64,000 nt of DNA from Spirochaetaceae bacterium UBA5556 (GCA_002425765.1 DIMW01000002.1:4412-68411), one strand, 5' to 3'. Positions 16,611 through 25,641 are shown, counted from the stretch's first letter. The notes: generated from the letters alone by a model not told the origin. Made by a program: numbers and translations.

Positions 16611-17333
16611 ATGCTTCAACTTCTGCAGGTACATACAAAATACGGACAGGTGGAAGCGCTCAGCGGTATCAGCCTGGAAGTGCGGGGAAGCTCCCTCGTG
16701 GCGCTGCTCGGGGCCAACGGCGCAGGTAAAACGACCACGCTCATGTCCATCTCGGGGATTCTGAAACCATCTTCGGGAAAAATTCTGTTTCAAAACAAAG
16801 ATCTAACACAACTAGACACGAGGAAAATTGTCGACCTGGGGATCATCCAATGCCCGGAGGGGAGAAGGATTTTCGGCAATCTGAGCGTAAAGGAAAATCT
16901 CAGAATGGGGGCGATTCGCCGAAAAGACAAACGCCATCTGGATCAGGCCTTCGCCCGTGTGTTCGAAATTTTTCCTCTGTTGAAAGATAGAATATCGCAA
17001 GCCGGAGCCACGCTGAGTGGAGGCGAGCAGCAGATGTTGGCCATGGGAAGAGCGCTGATGGCCGAGCCCCAGCTTTTGCTACTCGACGAACCCTCCCTTG
17101 GCCTCGCCCCCATCATCGTCGACACAATATTCGAGGTGATCCAGAGATTAAAACGAGAAGGCGTGACCATCCTCCTTGTCGAGCAAAATGCCCACCTCGC
17201 GCTTGAGATCGCAGACTATGCGTACGTGCTCGAGAAAGGCCGCATTGTTCTGGAAGGCTCGGGCGCGAGCCTCCGCTCCAATCCCGATGTAGAGCGCAGC
17301 TATTTGAGCGAGGTGCCGGAGGAAAACCTATGA
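16611..17333 (+). CDS. livF: Branched-chain amino acid-type ABC transporter ATPase LivF
   Basis: 240 aa. Walker A GANGAGKTTT, signature LSGGEQQMLAMGRAL, Walker B LLLLDEPSLGLAP, switch His replaced by the LivF-typical LLVEQNAHLAL. Partner of LivG. Its stop overlaps the livH start (ATGA at 17330-17333). Confidence 0.92.
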   Translation: MLQLLQVHTKYGQVEALSGISLEVRGSSLVALLGANGAGKTTTLMSISGILKPSSGKILFQNKDLTQLDTRKIVDLGIIQCPEGRRIFGNLSVKENLRMGAIRRKDKRHLDQAFARVFEIFPLLKDRISQAGATLSGGEQQMLAMGRALMAEPQLLLLDEPSLGLAPIIVDTIFEVIQRLKREGVTILLVEQNAHLALEIADYAYVLEKGRIVLEGSGASLRSNPDVERSYLSEVPEENL

Positions 17334-18226
17334 GCGCGGGCGAATACCTTCTGCAGCAGATTCTCAACGCGGTCAGCATCGGAAGTTTGTACGCCCTGAT
17401 GGCCATTGGATTGTCGATGGTCTTTGGCATTCTGAGACTTATCAATTTCGCTCATGGGGACCTCATCATGGTGGGAAGCTACACCACGCTGCTTTTGTTG
17501 CTTGGCGGAACTCCCTTTGTATGGGCCTCGCTCGCCGGAATAGCCGCCAGCACGGTGGCCGGCCTGTTAATGGAACGATTCGCATACCGCCCCATTCGCG
17601 GCGCGCCGGATGTGGCCATGCTGCTCACCTCATTCGCGGTGACCATCTTCCTCGAAAATTTGGCTATCATCCTCTTCAAAGCCACATCGCGCGCATTCCC
17701 CGTACCGGCGCTCCTCAACACCGTGGTGAGCTTCGGCAACCTTCAGATCGCCAGCCTCAACATAATATCGATACTCTTCACCATCATTCTGCTGTTCCTG
17801 CTCACCCTTTTCGTCACGAACACGGAAACAGGGATCTCCATGCGCGCGGCCTCGCAGGATTTGGTCGCGGCGCGACTCATGGGAATCAATGTCAACAGGG
17901 TCATAGCCGCGGCTTTTGCGATAGGATCATTCATGGCTGGAGTGGTGGGTATACTGTGGAGCGCCAAAGTTGGGAAGGTCGATCCACTCATGGGATTCAG
18001 CCCTGTGCTCAAAGCCTTCGTCGCCTCGGTCATCGGCGGGCTGGGGAGCATACCGAGCGCCGTGCTTGGCGGCTATATCCTTGGCGCGCTGGAAATTCTG
18101 CTGCAGGGGCTTCTGCCGGCCAATATAGCGCCATTCCGCGACGCGCTTGTATTCCTGATTCTTATCCTACTGCTGCTGTTCCGGCCAAACGGTATTCTGG
18201 GCAGCGCCGAGAAGGAAAAAATATGA
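17330..18226 (+). CDS. livH: Branched-chain amino acid-type ABC permease LivH
   Basis: 298 aa, about eight membrane helices. Family motifs: GSLYALMAIGLSMVFGILRLINFAHGDL at the N-terminal third (quoted in part: LINFAHGDL), GINVNRVIAAAFAIGSFMAG in the coupling region, and GGLGSIPSAVLGGY. First of two permeases. Starts in the ATGA overlap with livF and ends in an ATGA overlap with livM. Confidence 0.92.
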   Translation: MSAGEYLLQQILNAVSIGSLYALMAIGLSMVFGILRLINFAHGDLIMVGSYTTLLLLLGGTPFVWASLAGIAASTVAGLLMERFAYRPIRGAPDVAMLLTSFAVTIFLENLAIILFKATSRAFPVPALLNTVVSFGNLQIASLNIISILFTIILLFLLTLFVTNTETGISMRAASQDLVAARLMGINVNRVIAAAFAIGSFMAGVVGILWSAKVGKVDPLMGFSPVLKAFVASVIGGLGSIPSAVLGGYILGALEILLQGLLPANIAPFRDALVFLILILLLLFRPNGILGSAEKEKI

Positions 18227-19257
18227 AGCAAGACCGGTCGACGACTATTGTCTCTCTTGCGGGCATAGGTCTCGCTTTTCTCGCGCTGTGGCTGCTTCAC
18301 GCCTTCGGAGGATATTATATTGAGCGTATTGTCATCGGCGTTGGCATCAATTTGATCCTGGTGATAAGCCTCAACCTCGCAAACGGATTCACGGGGCTCT
18401 TTTCCCTGGGCCATATCGGTTTCATGGCGATCGGCGCATACGCTTCAGCCATTCTCACTCTTCCGCTCTCTTTGAAATCGACGAATCTGCCCGACCTGCC
18501 CTCATTCCTTGCGAGAACCCAGATGGCGTTTTTGCCTGCGGTGCTCATCGGCGGCCTGATAGCGATGCTCGTGGCCTTCTTGATCGGCCTCTCGCTCATG
18601 AGACTAACCGGCCCTTATATTTCCGTGGCCACGATGGGTTTTCTTGTGATCGTACAAGTAGTCCTCACAAACTGGGATTCGATGACGCGGGGGGCGAGAA
18701 CGTTCGCGGGCGTCCCCGAGTATACCAATGTGTGGAATGTATGGATCTGGGCCATGCTCGTGCTGTATATCGTGTGGCGGATAAAATTTTCTTCTTTTGG
18801 GAGAAAGATGATGGCGGCCCGCGACAACGAGATCGCGGCTCGATCTCTGGGCATAAACGTTGTGGCTTCGAGACTTCTGGCGTTCTGTCTCAGCGCGTTC
18901 TTCACTGGCGTGGCAGGAGCGCTGTGGGCGCACTTCATCACCGCTTTTTCGCCGAAGTCATTCTATTTTTCGCAGACATTCTCGGTGGTGACAATGCTTG
19001 TTGTCGGCGGGCTGGGTTCCTTGAGCGGCTCGGTCGTCGGCGTCATGCTCATCACGCTATTATCGGAAATACTGCGAAACGCGGAGCGTGGGTTCGCCAT
19101 AGGCCCACTCGTGATCCCCGAGGTATATGGCGCAAGCCAGGTGATCATGGCGATTCTGTTTGTGCTATTTATCGTGTTTCGGCCGCGGGGTCTTCTCGGC
19201 GACGCCGAACTCGATGTAAGGAAATTTTTCAAGAGAGAAAAGGAGGTAGCAGGATGA
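18223..19257 (+). CDS. livM: Branched-chain amino acid-type ABC permease LivM
   Basis: 344 aa, about nine to ten helices. The ATG at 18223 overlaps the livH stop and has AAGGAAAAA upstream. LivM motifs: GFTGLFSLGHIGFMAIGAYA in the first third, AARDNEIAARSLGIN in the cytoplasmic loop, VVGGLGSLSGSVVG near the C-terminus. Forms the channel with LivH. Ends in an ATGA overlap with livK. Confidence 0.92.
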   Translation: MKQDRSTTIVSLAGIGLAFLALWLLHAFGGYYIERIVIGVGINLILVISLNLANGFTGLFSLGHIGFMAIGAYASAILTLPLSLKSTNLPDLPSFLARTQMAFLPAVLIGGLIAMLVAFLIGLSLMRLTGPYISVATMGFLVIVQVVLTNWDSMTRGARTFAGVPEYTNVWNVWIWAMLVLYIVWRIKFSSFGRKMMAARDNEIAARSLGINVVASRLLAFCLSAFFTGVAGALWAHFITAFSPKSFYFSQTFSVVTMLVVGGLGSLSGSVVGVMLITLLSEILRNAERGFAIGPLVIPEVYGASQVIMAILFVLFIVFRPRGLLGDAELDVRKFFKREKEVAG

Positions 19258-20420
19258 AAAAGACAGTGTTGTTTTTGTCGGCAATTCTTGTCATTTTTCT
19301 CATTTCTTGCGGAAGTTCGGGAGGCAAGACTATCAAACTGGGAATGCTGTACAACATGACAGGTTCCCAAGCCTCTCTCGACGGACCTTCCGCCAATGGA
19401 GCGAAACTCGCCGCGAAGGAGATCAACGCGGCCGGTGGCGTCCTCGGAAAGCAGCTGGAGCTGGTCTCGTATGACGGAAAGAGCGACGCGGAGACGATCG
19501 GGAAAGCCGCGGCGCAGCTTGTCGAAAAGGACAAGGTCGTCGCCATGTTCGGGTTCAGCGACAGCGATATGGTCATGGCCGCCGCTCCCATCGCCGCAAA
19601 GGCCAAAATCGTGTTCATCACTTCCGGCGCGACATCGCCCAAACTTCCTTCTCAGGTGCCCGATTATCTGTTCCTGTCGTGCTTCGGGGATAACGTGCAG
19701 GCCGCCGCCGCCGCCGAGTATTCCTGGAACACGCTGCAAGCGAAATCCGCCTATCTGCTCATAGATAAGGGTATGGAGTATACGCTTTTGCTCGGCAAGT
19801 ACTTCAAAGAGCGGTTCACTGAGCTGGGGGGCTCTGTCGTACTCGAAGACACCTACCAGACTGGCGACAAAGATTTCTCCGCGCAGATCACCAAGCTGAA
19901 AGCCCTGAAGCCGGCGCCCGATATGCTGTTCATCTCTTCGGGACCGGACGATATCGGGACAATCGTAAAACAGGTGCGCGACGCCGGAATAACAGGCCCG
20001 ATCTTCGGTGGTGATGGATACGATACGCCGCTTCTCATGCAGATCGCGGGCAAGGGCGCCAACAACGTCTATTACACGACACATTCCTTGATGGACAAGA
20101 CCGCAGGTTCCCCCGAAGTGCAGAAATTCATCGCCGCCTACGAGGCCGAATACAAAACTCCCCCCGAGAACGCGTTCGCCGGCCTTGGGTACGACACCGT
20201 ATACCTTCTCGTCGACGCAATGAAGCGGGCGAATTCCGCCGATCCCAAAAAGATCCGCGAGGCTCTGCAGACGACCAAGGACCTGCCCGGCGTCACCGGT
20301 TCTATCACCTTCGCGCCCGGCAGCCCAATTCCTCAGAAGGGCGTAGCGATCATCGAAATTCAGGATGATGCCATGAAACTCGCGGCGCAGGTAGTCCCAG
20401 AGAAAGTCCCCGCTCCCTGA
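19254..20420 (+). CDS. livK: ABC transporter substrate-binding lipoprotein LivK-like
   Basis: 388 aa. A lipoprotein signal ends in the lipobox LISC (Cys at about residue 19), so the mature protein is membrane-anchored. Then a Leu/Ile/Val-binding (periplasmic-binding type 1) fold: IKLGMLYNMTGSQAS, AKLAAKEINAAGGVLG, FGFSDSDMVMAAAPIA, ITSGATSPKL, and YDTVYLLVDAMKRA. The substrate cannot be read off; amides, urea and aromatic acids are also carried by this family. It is last among the transporter genes, translationally coupled to livM, with a strong AGGAGG site inside livM. Confidence 0.92.
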   Translation: MKKTVLFLSAILVIFLISCGSSGGKTIKLGMLYNMTGSQASLDGPSANGAKLAAKEINAAGGVLGKQLELVSYDGKSDAETIGKAAAQLVEKDKVVAMFGFSDSDMVMAAAPIAAKAKIVFITSGATSPKLPSQVPDYLFLSCFGDNVQAAAAAEYSWNTLQAKSAYLLIDKGMEYTLLLGKYFKERFTELGGSVVLEDTYQTGDKDFSAQITKLKALKPAPDMLFISSGPDDIGTIVKQVRDAGITGPIFGGDGYDTPLLMQIAGKGANNVYYTTHSLMDKTAGSPEVQKFIAAYEAEYKTPPENAFAGLGYDTVYLLVDAMKRANSADPKKIREALQTTKDLPGVTGSITFAPGSPIPQKGVAIIEIQDDAMKLAAQVVPEKVPAP

Positions 20421-20444
20421 TGAGCATGAGGAGGTATGAAGGCA

Positions 20445-21209
20445 ATGAAAAAAAATCCGCTTGAAATCCAGCATCTCACGACAAGCGATTATAAAGCCGC
20501 GCCGTTCGACAAGGTCATCCTGCCTCTGGGGTCACTCGAAAGTCACGGCGGGCATTTACCCTTTGGCACCGATGCCATAACGGCCCATATGATTGCCCTC
20601 GATATCGCCGCGAAGGTCCCCGGAACCGCCGTCCTACCGGCTATGCCGTTCGGAGTGAGTGAACACTACAAAGAGTTCCCCTTCTGCATCTCGCTCCAGT
20701 TCGAGACGGAAATAGCGCTGATCCGCGACGTGCTTGAATCCGTCTACCGCGAAGGCATACGCAAGGTATTCATTATGAACGGCCACGACGGGAATATTTC
20801 TCCTATCGAAGTGGCATCGCGCGGCGCGAAGGTAGCGCACCCGGATTTTAAAATTGTTTCTCTCGATGCGTGGTGGGTGCTCGTCGGCAGCCTGGTCCCG
20901 AAGGGTTTCTTTGAGGTATGGAATGGGCTGGGACACGGCGGCGAAGGTGAGACATCCATTTGTCTCGAATTGTTCCCCGATCTCTGCGAGATGCAGTACG
21001 CGAAAGGGGTCACGCCCAAACTGCCGCCTTATGTGGACATCAAATGGCGTTTCTCGGAGCTCACCAATACCGGCGCTTCCGGAGACCCCACGAAAGGCTC
21101 GGCCGAAAAAGGCAGGACGATGCGGAAAGTCCTGGTCGACACCGCGGTGAGCATTCTACAGGACCTTGAAAAGAAGGGATGGGATTATCGCTCCGAAGAA
21201 GTGAAATAA
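20445..21209 (+). CDS. Creatininase-family amidohydrolase
   Basis: 254 aa from the ATG at 20445, which lies 10 nt after GAGGAGG; the ATG at 20436 directly abuts that site and is less likely. Metal-binding motifs of the family: LPLGSLESHGGHLPFGTD (Glu, His, Asp), NGHDGN and GHGGEGET. The family includes creatinine amidohydrolase, formamidopyrimidine deformylase and a mycofactocin enzyme, all opening small cyclic or formyl amides with a dinuclear metal site in the cytoplasm. It is 24 nt after livK and before the terminator at 21269, so it belongs to the transporter operon and likely acts on what the transporter brings in. Confidence 0.85.
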   Translation: MKKNPLEIQHLTTSDYKAAPFDKVILPLGSLESHGGHLPFGTDAITAHMIALDIAAKVPGTAVLPAMPFGVSEHYKEFPFCISLQFETEIALIRDVLESVYREGIRKVFIMNGHDGNISPIEVASRGAKVAHPDFKIVSLDAWWVLVGSLVPKGFFEVWNGLGHGGEGETSICLELFPDLCEMQYAKGVTPKLPPYVDIKWRFSELTNTGASGDPTKGSAEKGRTMRKVLVDTAVSILQDLEKKGWDYRSEEVK

Positions 21210-21268
21210 CATTCATGCATTGCAGGCAAAGGTGACTGCCTCTCGGCGGCTTTGCCCGCTGGCGCAGG

Positions 21269-21300
21269 GCCAGGCTCGAATTTTCGGGCTTGGCTTTTTT
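21269..21300 (+). terminator. Intrinsic terminator of the liv-amidohydrolase operon
   Basis: A 12-bp stem with two G-T pairs (GCCAGGCTCGAA at 21269-21280 with TTCGGGCTTGGC at 21283-21294) followed by six T. Confidence 0.8.
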
Positions 21301-21323
21301 GTCATTGTCCCTATTTTTCCCAT

Positions 21324-21352
21324 TTGTCTTTTTATTGATTCACTGATATAGT
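21324..21352 (+). promoter_or_regulatory. Leaderless promoter of the metallophosphatase gene
   Basis: TTGTCT (21324-21329), 17-bp spacer, TATAGT (21347-21352), then 8 nt to the ATG at 21361. Transcription should start at or within 1-2 nt of the start codon. No Shine-Dalgarno sequence is present. Confidence 0.65.
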
Positions 21353-21360
21353 CAAATATC

Positions 21361-22677
21361 ATGACGCAGCAAATAAAAAAGAGTTCGCGGGAGCTCTCCA
21401 GACGGACTGTGTTGGTATCCGCCCTAGCAGCACTCGTGCTGTCCATCATTATGAATGGGTATTTCTACAGTCTCGAGGGTGCCCGCGGGCTATATGTATG
21501 GCATCCTATTCTGGCACTGAGAATATTGCTCTTCATGGGACTTGGACCAATTTCGTTCGCGATTGTTGCCTTGCCGCTCGAAAAGCTGGCAAAGAAACTG
21601 GCCATGCGCGTGATGCGCTGGCTCTCTTTTATAGGCTCGATACTTGTAGGCCTGACTTCAATCGTGGTGCTGGCTTTTCTCATCATTGTCCCAAGGCTGG
21701 GTTCTCTTGAGCCGGCGCGGCTCAACCTCATCAATCCGTCGCAGGGCATCGTGGCCCAGCCTGCGCAGGCGAAAGCGGCATTCAGCGTGGGCGGAACAAA
21801 AGACAGCGCCACTCAAAGTCCGGAGGCGGAGGCCGCGCCGGAGGCTCTTTCGCCACTCGACCGCCCGCTTCTGCGCCTTTCATTCTCCTCCGATTCGCAC
21901 TGGGGGGCCGATACGTCGAACGCAACCGCCCGAACAGAGATCCTTCAGGGAATCGCCGCAAGCAAACCGGATGCCTTCTTCATGCTCGGCGATACCGTGG
22001 AGACCGGCAACAGCGTGACCCAGTGGAACTTCGCGCTCTCCGACCTCGAGGCGCTCATCCCCAATGTTCCTCTGCGTCTGCTCCTGGGAAACCACGACGC
22101 GCTGTTTGGAGGCCAGTATCTCTATCGCAAGGCCTTCTACCCCAAAGGCTTTTCGAGTGACTCAGGCTCGCCTTACTATTGGAGCATCAATACGGGACCG
22201 GCGACGATTGTCGCGGTCGATCTCCCCTGGGGCACCGAGATGTTCGGCGCGCGGCAGAAGGCATGGCTCGAAAAGACGCTCGCCGCGGCCGATCCCCGCA
22301 GGCCGCTCATCGTGCTCTCGCACAGCTATTTTTACGCATCAGGCTACGACGATCCGGGTTTCGGCACGCCCTGGTATGATCATTATCAGAATATTCCGGC
22401 GCTCGTGCCGCTCTTCGAAAAATACGGAGTCGATCTTGTCATCTCGGGGCACAATCACTACCAGGAATTGCTTTCACACAATGGCGTGACCTATGCCATC
22501 GTCGGGTCGATGGGGGGAATCCCCGATCCCGAGCCGAGTCACCAGTCTCCATATTCAACATGGATCGAGGTGGGGGGCTATGGGTGGCTCGATGTCGATG
22601 TGCTTCCCGGGCGCCTGGCGCTGACCTTCCGCAGCGAAACAGGAGAGTCGAGGCAAAGTGCAACGATAAGGTATTGA
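21361..22677 (+). CDS. Membrane-anchored calcineurin-like metallophosphoesterase
   Basis: 438 aa. Three hydrophobic segments (about residues 15-35, 46-70, 84-108) precede a linker rich in Ala/Glu/Pro and then a phosphoesterase domain from about residue 175: SSDSHWGAD, MLGDTVETG, LLGNHDALFG, VLSHSYFYASG and SGHNHYQE are the five metal-binding blocks (the usual first Asp-x-His is DSHW). The active site would face the periplasm if the third helix leads outward. Substrate unknown; UDP-diacylglucosamine-type, nucleotide or general phosphodiesters are possible. Monocistronic, apparently translated from a leaderless message. Confidence 0.85.
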   Translation: MTQQIKKSSRELSRRTVLVSALAALVLSIIMNGYFYSLEGARGLYVWHPILALRILLFMGLGPISFAIVALPLEKLAKKLAMRVMRWLSFIGSILVGLTSIVVLAFLIIVPRLGSLEPARLNLINPSQGIVAQPAQAKAAFSVGGTKDSATQSPEAEAAPEALSPLDRPLLRLSFSSDSHWGADTSNATARTEILQGIAASKPDAFFMLGDTVETGNSVTQWNFALSDLEALIPNVPLRLLLGNHDALFGGQYLYRKAFYPKGFSSDSGSPYYWSINTGPATIVAVDLPWGTEMFGARQKAWLEKTLAAADPRRPLIVLSHSYFYASGYDDPGFGTPWYDHYQNIPALVPLFEKYGVDLVISGHNHYQELLSHNGVTYAIVGSMGGIPDPEPSHQSPYSTWIEVGGYGWLDVDVLPGRLALTFRSETGESRQSATIRY

Positions 22678-22721
22678 GGCTCGCCTTGTCGTCCGTCCGG
22701 CGTGCGCGGCGCCACCAAAGC

Positions 22722-23363
22722 TTAGAAGCCGAGCTCTTCTCCTACAATGATCACGGTAAAATCGCTGAGTGAGGGTTTGCGCTTGAGAATGTGATAAATT
22801 CTGCAAATTCGCGTGGGGAGCGCACAGTCGGCGCAATAGCCCGAGGTCACACAGGGATTCGGTTTCTGGAGCCTGATATTATTGATAGGGGCCGCGTACG
22901 CTTTCAGCCGCTCATAGGCCTCGTCGAGGTTCGTGACGACCTTATTGACGCCGGCGACTACTACGTTTTTCTTCGGGCCGAAGCTGAGCGCCGCGACGCG
23001 ATTGCCGTTGCCATCGACATTGAACAAGAATCCTTCCATCGTAACGGCATTCGCGCTCGAGATGAAAAGGTCGCAGGTGAGCTGGGCGCGAAGGATTTCC
23101 GTCTTTTCTTCGGCGCCGAGGCCGGGCTTGTTGTGGTCGAGTATGATCGCGCCTTTTGAAGCTGCCAGGTCCTGTATATTCATAGACTTTACCGTAAAGG
23201 AACCGCCAAACCCGACTTTCGCGCCGGTCTGCACGAACTCGAGCACTTTTCCCGCGGCGAGAGCGGCGGTGGGTACATACAGGGCATCGAAGCCATTTTT
23301 CTTAAGGGCGGCGACCACTTTCTGGCCTCGCGCTTCGTACAGCTTTGCGTGGAATTCGCTCAT
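22722..23363 (-). CDS. LUD-domain (LutC/YkgG-like, DUF162) protein
   Basis: 213 aa. The ATG at 23363 is chosen because GGGAGG stands 8 nt upstream; the frame extends further without a site. The LUD fold shows VGFGGSFTVKSM, ILDHNKPGL, FISSANAVTMEG and GVNKVVTNLDEA. A cysteine group near the C-terminus (CVTSGYCADCALPTRICRIY) could bind a metal or cluster, a feature of stand-alone LUD proteins in anaerobes rather than of LutC. It lies 109 nt downstream of hcp, same strand, and may be part of that redox-stress group. Function not established. Confidence 0.8.
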   Translation of the reverse strand: MSEFHAKLYEARGQKVVAALKKNGFDALYVPTAALAAGKVLEFVQTGAKVGFGGSFTVKSMNIQDLAASKGAIILDHNKPGLGAEEKTEILRAQLTCDLFISSANAVTMEGFLFNVDGNGNRVAALSFGPKKNVVVAGVNKVVTNLDEAYERLKAYAAPINNIRLQKPNPCVTSGYCADCALPTRICRIYHILKRKPSLSDFTVIIVGEELGF

Positions 23364-23472
23364 TATTCTTCCTCCCCGAGTCTGAAAAAGGTAATGGATA
23401 TTTGTATTTTGCATGCGAATTCATATTCGCGCAAGTTTGCCATCACCATTTCTCCCATCCCGGGAGGCGCGT

Positions 23473-25125
23473 TCAGAGTCCCGCGACCATGGCCGCGACA
23501 TCCTCCTCGGCGGAGGCGATGCCCTTTATGCCGAAATTCTCGACAAGGAGCGACGCCACGCGCGACGACAGGAAGCCCGGAAGCGTCGGGCCGAGGCGAA
23601 TGTTCCTGAAACCGAGATACAGGAGCGCCAGCAGCACGAGCACCGCCTTCTGCTCATACCACGCAATGTCGAAGGAGATCGGCAGCTTGTTCACGTCGTC
23701 GAGCCCGAATATTTCCTTAAGCTTGAGCGCCACGAGCGCGAGCGAGTAGGAATCGTTGCACTGTCCGGCGTCGAGGACGCGGGGAATGCCGCCGATGTCA
23801 CCAAGATTGAGCTTGTTGTAGCGATACTTCGCGCAGCCCGCGGTGAGAATGACCGTGTCCTTGGGAAGCTTCTGGGCGACATCCGTGTAGTACGAGCGCT
23901 TCGGCTGGCGTCCGTCGCAGCCCGCCATGACGACGAAGCGCTTTATGGCGCCGCTCTTGACCGCCCCTACCACTGTGTCCGCCAGCGCGAAGACCTGATC
24001 GTGGGCGAATCCTCCCACGATCTCGCCGTCCTCCAGCGCCTCGGGAGGCTGACAGGTCTTGGCCATTTCGATGACGGCGGAAAAATCTTTCATCTTGCCG
24101 GGCTGGCGGTCGGGGATGTGCGGGCAGTCCTCGAAGCCCACGATGCCCGTCGTGAAGACGCGATGCTTGTAGCTCTCCTTGGGAGGGACAAGGCAGTTGC
24201 TCGTAAAGAGCGCGGGGCCATGGAACTTTTCGATCTCGGTATCCTGTTTCCACCAGGCATTGCCGTAGTTGCCGTACAGATTGTCGTACTTTTCGAAGAA
24301 GGGGTAATAGTGGGCGGGGAGCATCTCGCCGTGCGTGTAGACATCGACACCCGTGCCTCTGGTCTGCTCGAGAAGGTCATGCAGATCGCGCAGGTCGTGC
24401 CCCGAAATGAGGATGCCGGGACGATGGCGCACGCCGGTCCGTACCTTCGTGACCCGAGGGCTGCCGTAGGTGCCGGAGTTGGCCCTGTCGAGCAGCGCCA
24501 TCGCGTCGACGCCAACCTTGCCGGTATCGAGCACGAGCTGAATCAGCGCGTCCTTGCCGATGCCATCGGCGAGCTTCGCCAGCGCGCCGAACATAAACTC
24601 AAAGACAGGCCGCGAGGAGAGGCCGATCGCGTAGGCATGCTCGACATAGGCTGCCATGCCCTTGAGCCCGTAGAGCACGAGAGCCTTGAGCGAGCGTATA
24701 TCCTCGTCGGCGATCTCGGTGAGCGCGCCTTTTCCGCTCATGGCGGCCGCACGAATCGCGCCTTCGTCGGCGGCATTCCAAGTCGCGGCGTCAGGTGGGG
24801 TAAAACCGATCTCGCCGCCCGCAGCGACATAGGTGAGCCGCAGTGCTTCCCGGCGCGCCAAGCCCTCGACGATCCACCGCTCGAAGTCCGGCACCGAAAA
24901 ATTCGCGTTGGTGATGGTCGCGAAGAGCATTTTCGTGACGAATATGGCGTCGTCCTCGGAATAGACGCCGAGGGGCAGCGCCCTGTCCGCCCAGAAGCCG
25001 ATCCCCTTGCATACGTGGAGCAGAAGGTCCTGGAGACTGGCGGTTTCGGCGGGTTTACCGCATACGCCTCTCGCGAGATTGCACGCGGTATTCTTCATGG
25101 TCTCTTGACACTGATTGCAAAACAT
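23473..25125 (-). CDS. hcp: Hybrid cluster protein (hydroxylamine reductase)
   Basis: 550 aa, full length. N-terminal cysteines Cys3, Cys6, Cys15 and Cys22 (MFCNQCQETM...CNLARGVC) hold the cubane cluster; downstream GHDLRDLHDLLEQT, FTSNCLVPP, AGCDGRQPKR, TAGCAKYRYNKL and DAGQCNDSYS supply the hybrid 4Fe-2O-2S cluster ligands. Hcp reduces nitric oxide (and hydroxylamine in vitro) in anaerobes, in the cytoplasm. ATG preceded by GGGAGGACC. An Rrf2 regulator is encoded 49 nt upstream on the same strand, so Hcp is probably controlled by a NO- or redox-sensing iron-sulfur repressor. No Hcr reductase gene nearby. Confidence 0.96.
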   Translation of the reverse strand: MFCNQCQETMKNTACNLARGVCGKPAETASLQDLLLHVCKGIGFWADRALPLGVYSEDDAIFVTKMLFATITNANFSVPDFERWIVEGLARREALRLTYVAAGGEIGFTPPDAATWNAADEGAIRAAAMSGKGALTEIADEDIRSLKALVLYGLKGMAAYVEHAYAIGLSSRPVFEFMFGALAKLADGIGKDALIQLVLDTGKVGVDAMALLDRANSGTYGSPRVTKVRTGVRHRPGILISGHDLRDLHDLLEQTRGTGVDVYTHGEMLPAHYYPFFEKYDNLYGNYGNAWWKQDTEIEKFHGPALFTSNCLVPPKESYKHRVFTTGIVGFEDCPHIPDRQPGKMKDFSAVIEMAKTCQPPEALEDGEIVGGFAHDQVFALADTVVGAVKSGAIKRFVVMAGCDGRQPKRSYYTDVAQKLPKDTVILTAGCAKYRYNKLNLGDIGGIPRVLDAGQCNDSYSLALVALKLKEIFGLDDVNKLPISFDIAWYEQKAVLVLLALLYLGFRNIRLGPTLPGFLSSRVASLLVENFGIKGIASAEEDVAAMVAGL

Positions 25126-25146
25126 CGTGGTCCTCCCTCAGAGCAC

Positions 25147-25170
25147 GCGACGGTCACCGACTACCGTCGC
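25147..25170 (-). terminator. Stem-loop between the Rrf2 regulator and hcp
   Basis: Eight-bp stem GCGACGGT (25147-25154) with ACCGTCGC (25163-25170) and an 8-nt loop, no U tract. It may set the ratio of regulator to Hcp message or be a processing point. Confidence 0.35.
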
Positions 25171-25174
25171 CGTA

Positions 25175-25582
25175 TTAGAAACTCCGCGCAACGGCGGCTA
25201 TCGTGGTCGCAGCAAGGACGCGGCGCAGACGCGTGTCCGTCTCTTCGCAGAACGCGCGCAGCGCACAGGTCTGTGTGCGGCAGACCGATCTGGTAAAGAG
25301 GCACTCTCGTTTCGGAAGACCACCTTCCAAAGCGTCGAGGACATCGAGACAGGAAATTTCCGTGGCGGAACGTACGAGGGCATAGCCACCTCCCAGCCCC
25401 CGGCTTGGCACCAGCAGCCCCCGCGCCGCCAACTTCTGCATAATCTTGGCGAGATATGTCGGCGACACGCCGAGGCGCTCTGCCACCTGACGGGCAGAGA
25501 CGTTTCCACCGTTCATTTCGGCCAGGACGAGCGAATGAATGCCTGCGTTGACCGTATCCGAAATCGCGATAATTCTGTCCAC
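25175..25582 (-). CDS. Rrf2-family transcriptional regulator (NsrR/IscR-like)
   Basis: 135 aa. GTG start at 25582 with GAGGA 5 nt upstream. Winged helix with VSARQVAERLGVSPTYLAKI as the recognition region and GGYALVRSATEIS as the wing, then a cysteine cluster CLFTRSVCRTQTCALRAFC (four Cys, CX7CX4CX5C) that can bind an iron-sulfur cluster. Such regulators sense NO, redox state or cluster supply. The gene leads into hcp, making NO sensing the simplest idea. A 26-bp perfect palindrome overlaps its own -10 region, consistent with autorepression. Confidence 0.88.
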   Translation of the reverse strand: MDRIIAISDTVNAGIHSLVLAEMNGGNVSARQVAERLGVSPTYLAKIMQKLAARGLLVPSRGLGGGYALVRSATEISCLDVLDALEGGLPKRECLFTRSVCRTQTCALRAFCEETDTRLRRVLAATTIAAVARSF

Positions 25583-25592
25583 ACTGTCCTCA

Positions 25593-25641
25593 ATAATAGG
25601 ATATTAATATCCTATTATATCACAATTTGAAAAACGAGCAA
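25593..25641 (-). promoter_or_regulatory. Rrf2 promoter overlapped by a 26-bp palindromic operator
   Basis: Minus-strand promoter TTGCTC (25636-25641), 16-bp spacer, TATAAT (25614-25619). Positions 25593-25618 form a perfect 26-bp inverted repeat (half site ATAATAGGATATT) that covers the -10 and the start point, 11 nt before the GTG. AT-rich palindromes of this size fit Rrf2 dimers. Confidence 0.7.

Noticed and set aside
23413..25296. 627-codon frame on the plus strand
   Set aside because: It is the antisense of hcp, rich in Arg/His/Gly with no family motif; a GC-rich shadow frame.
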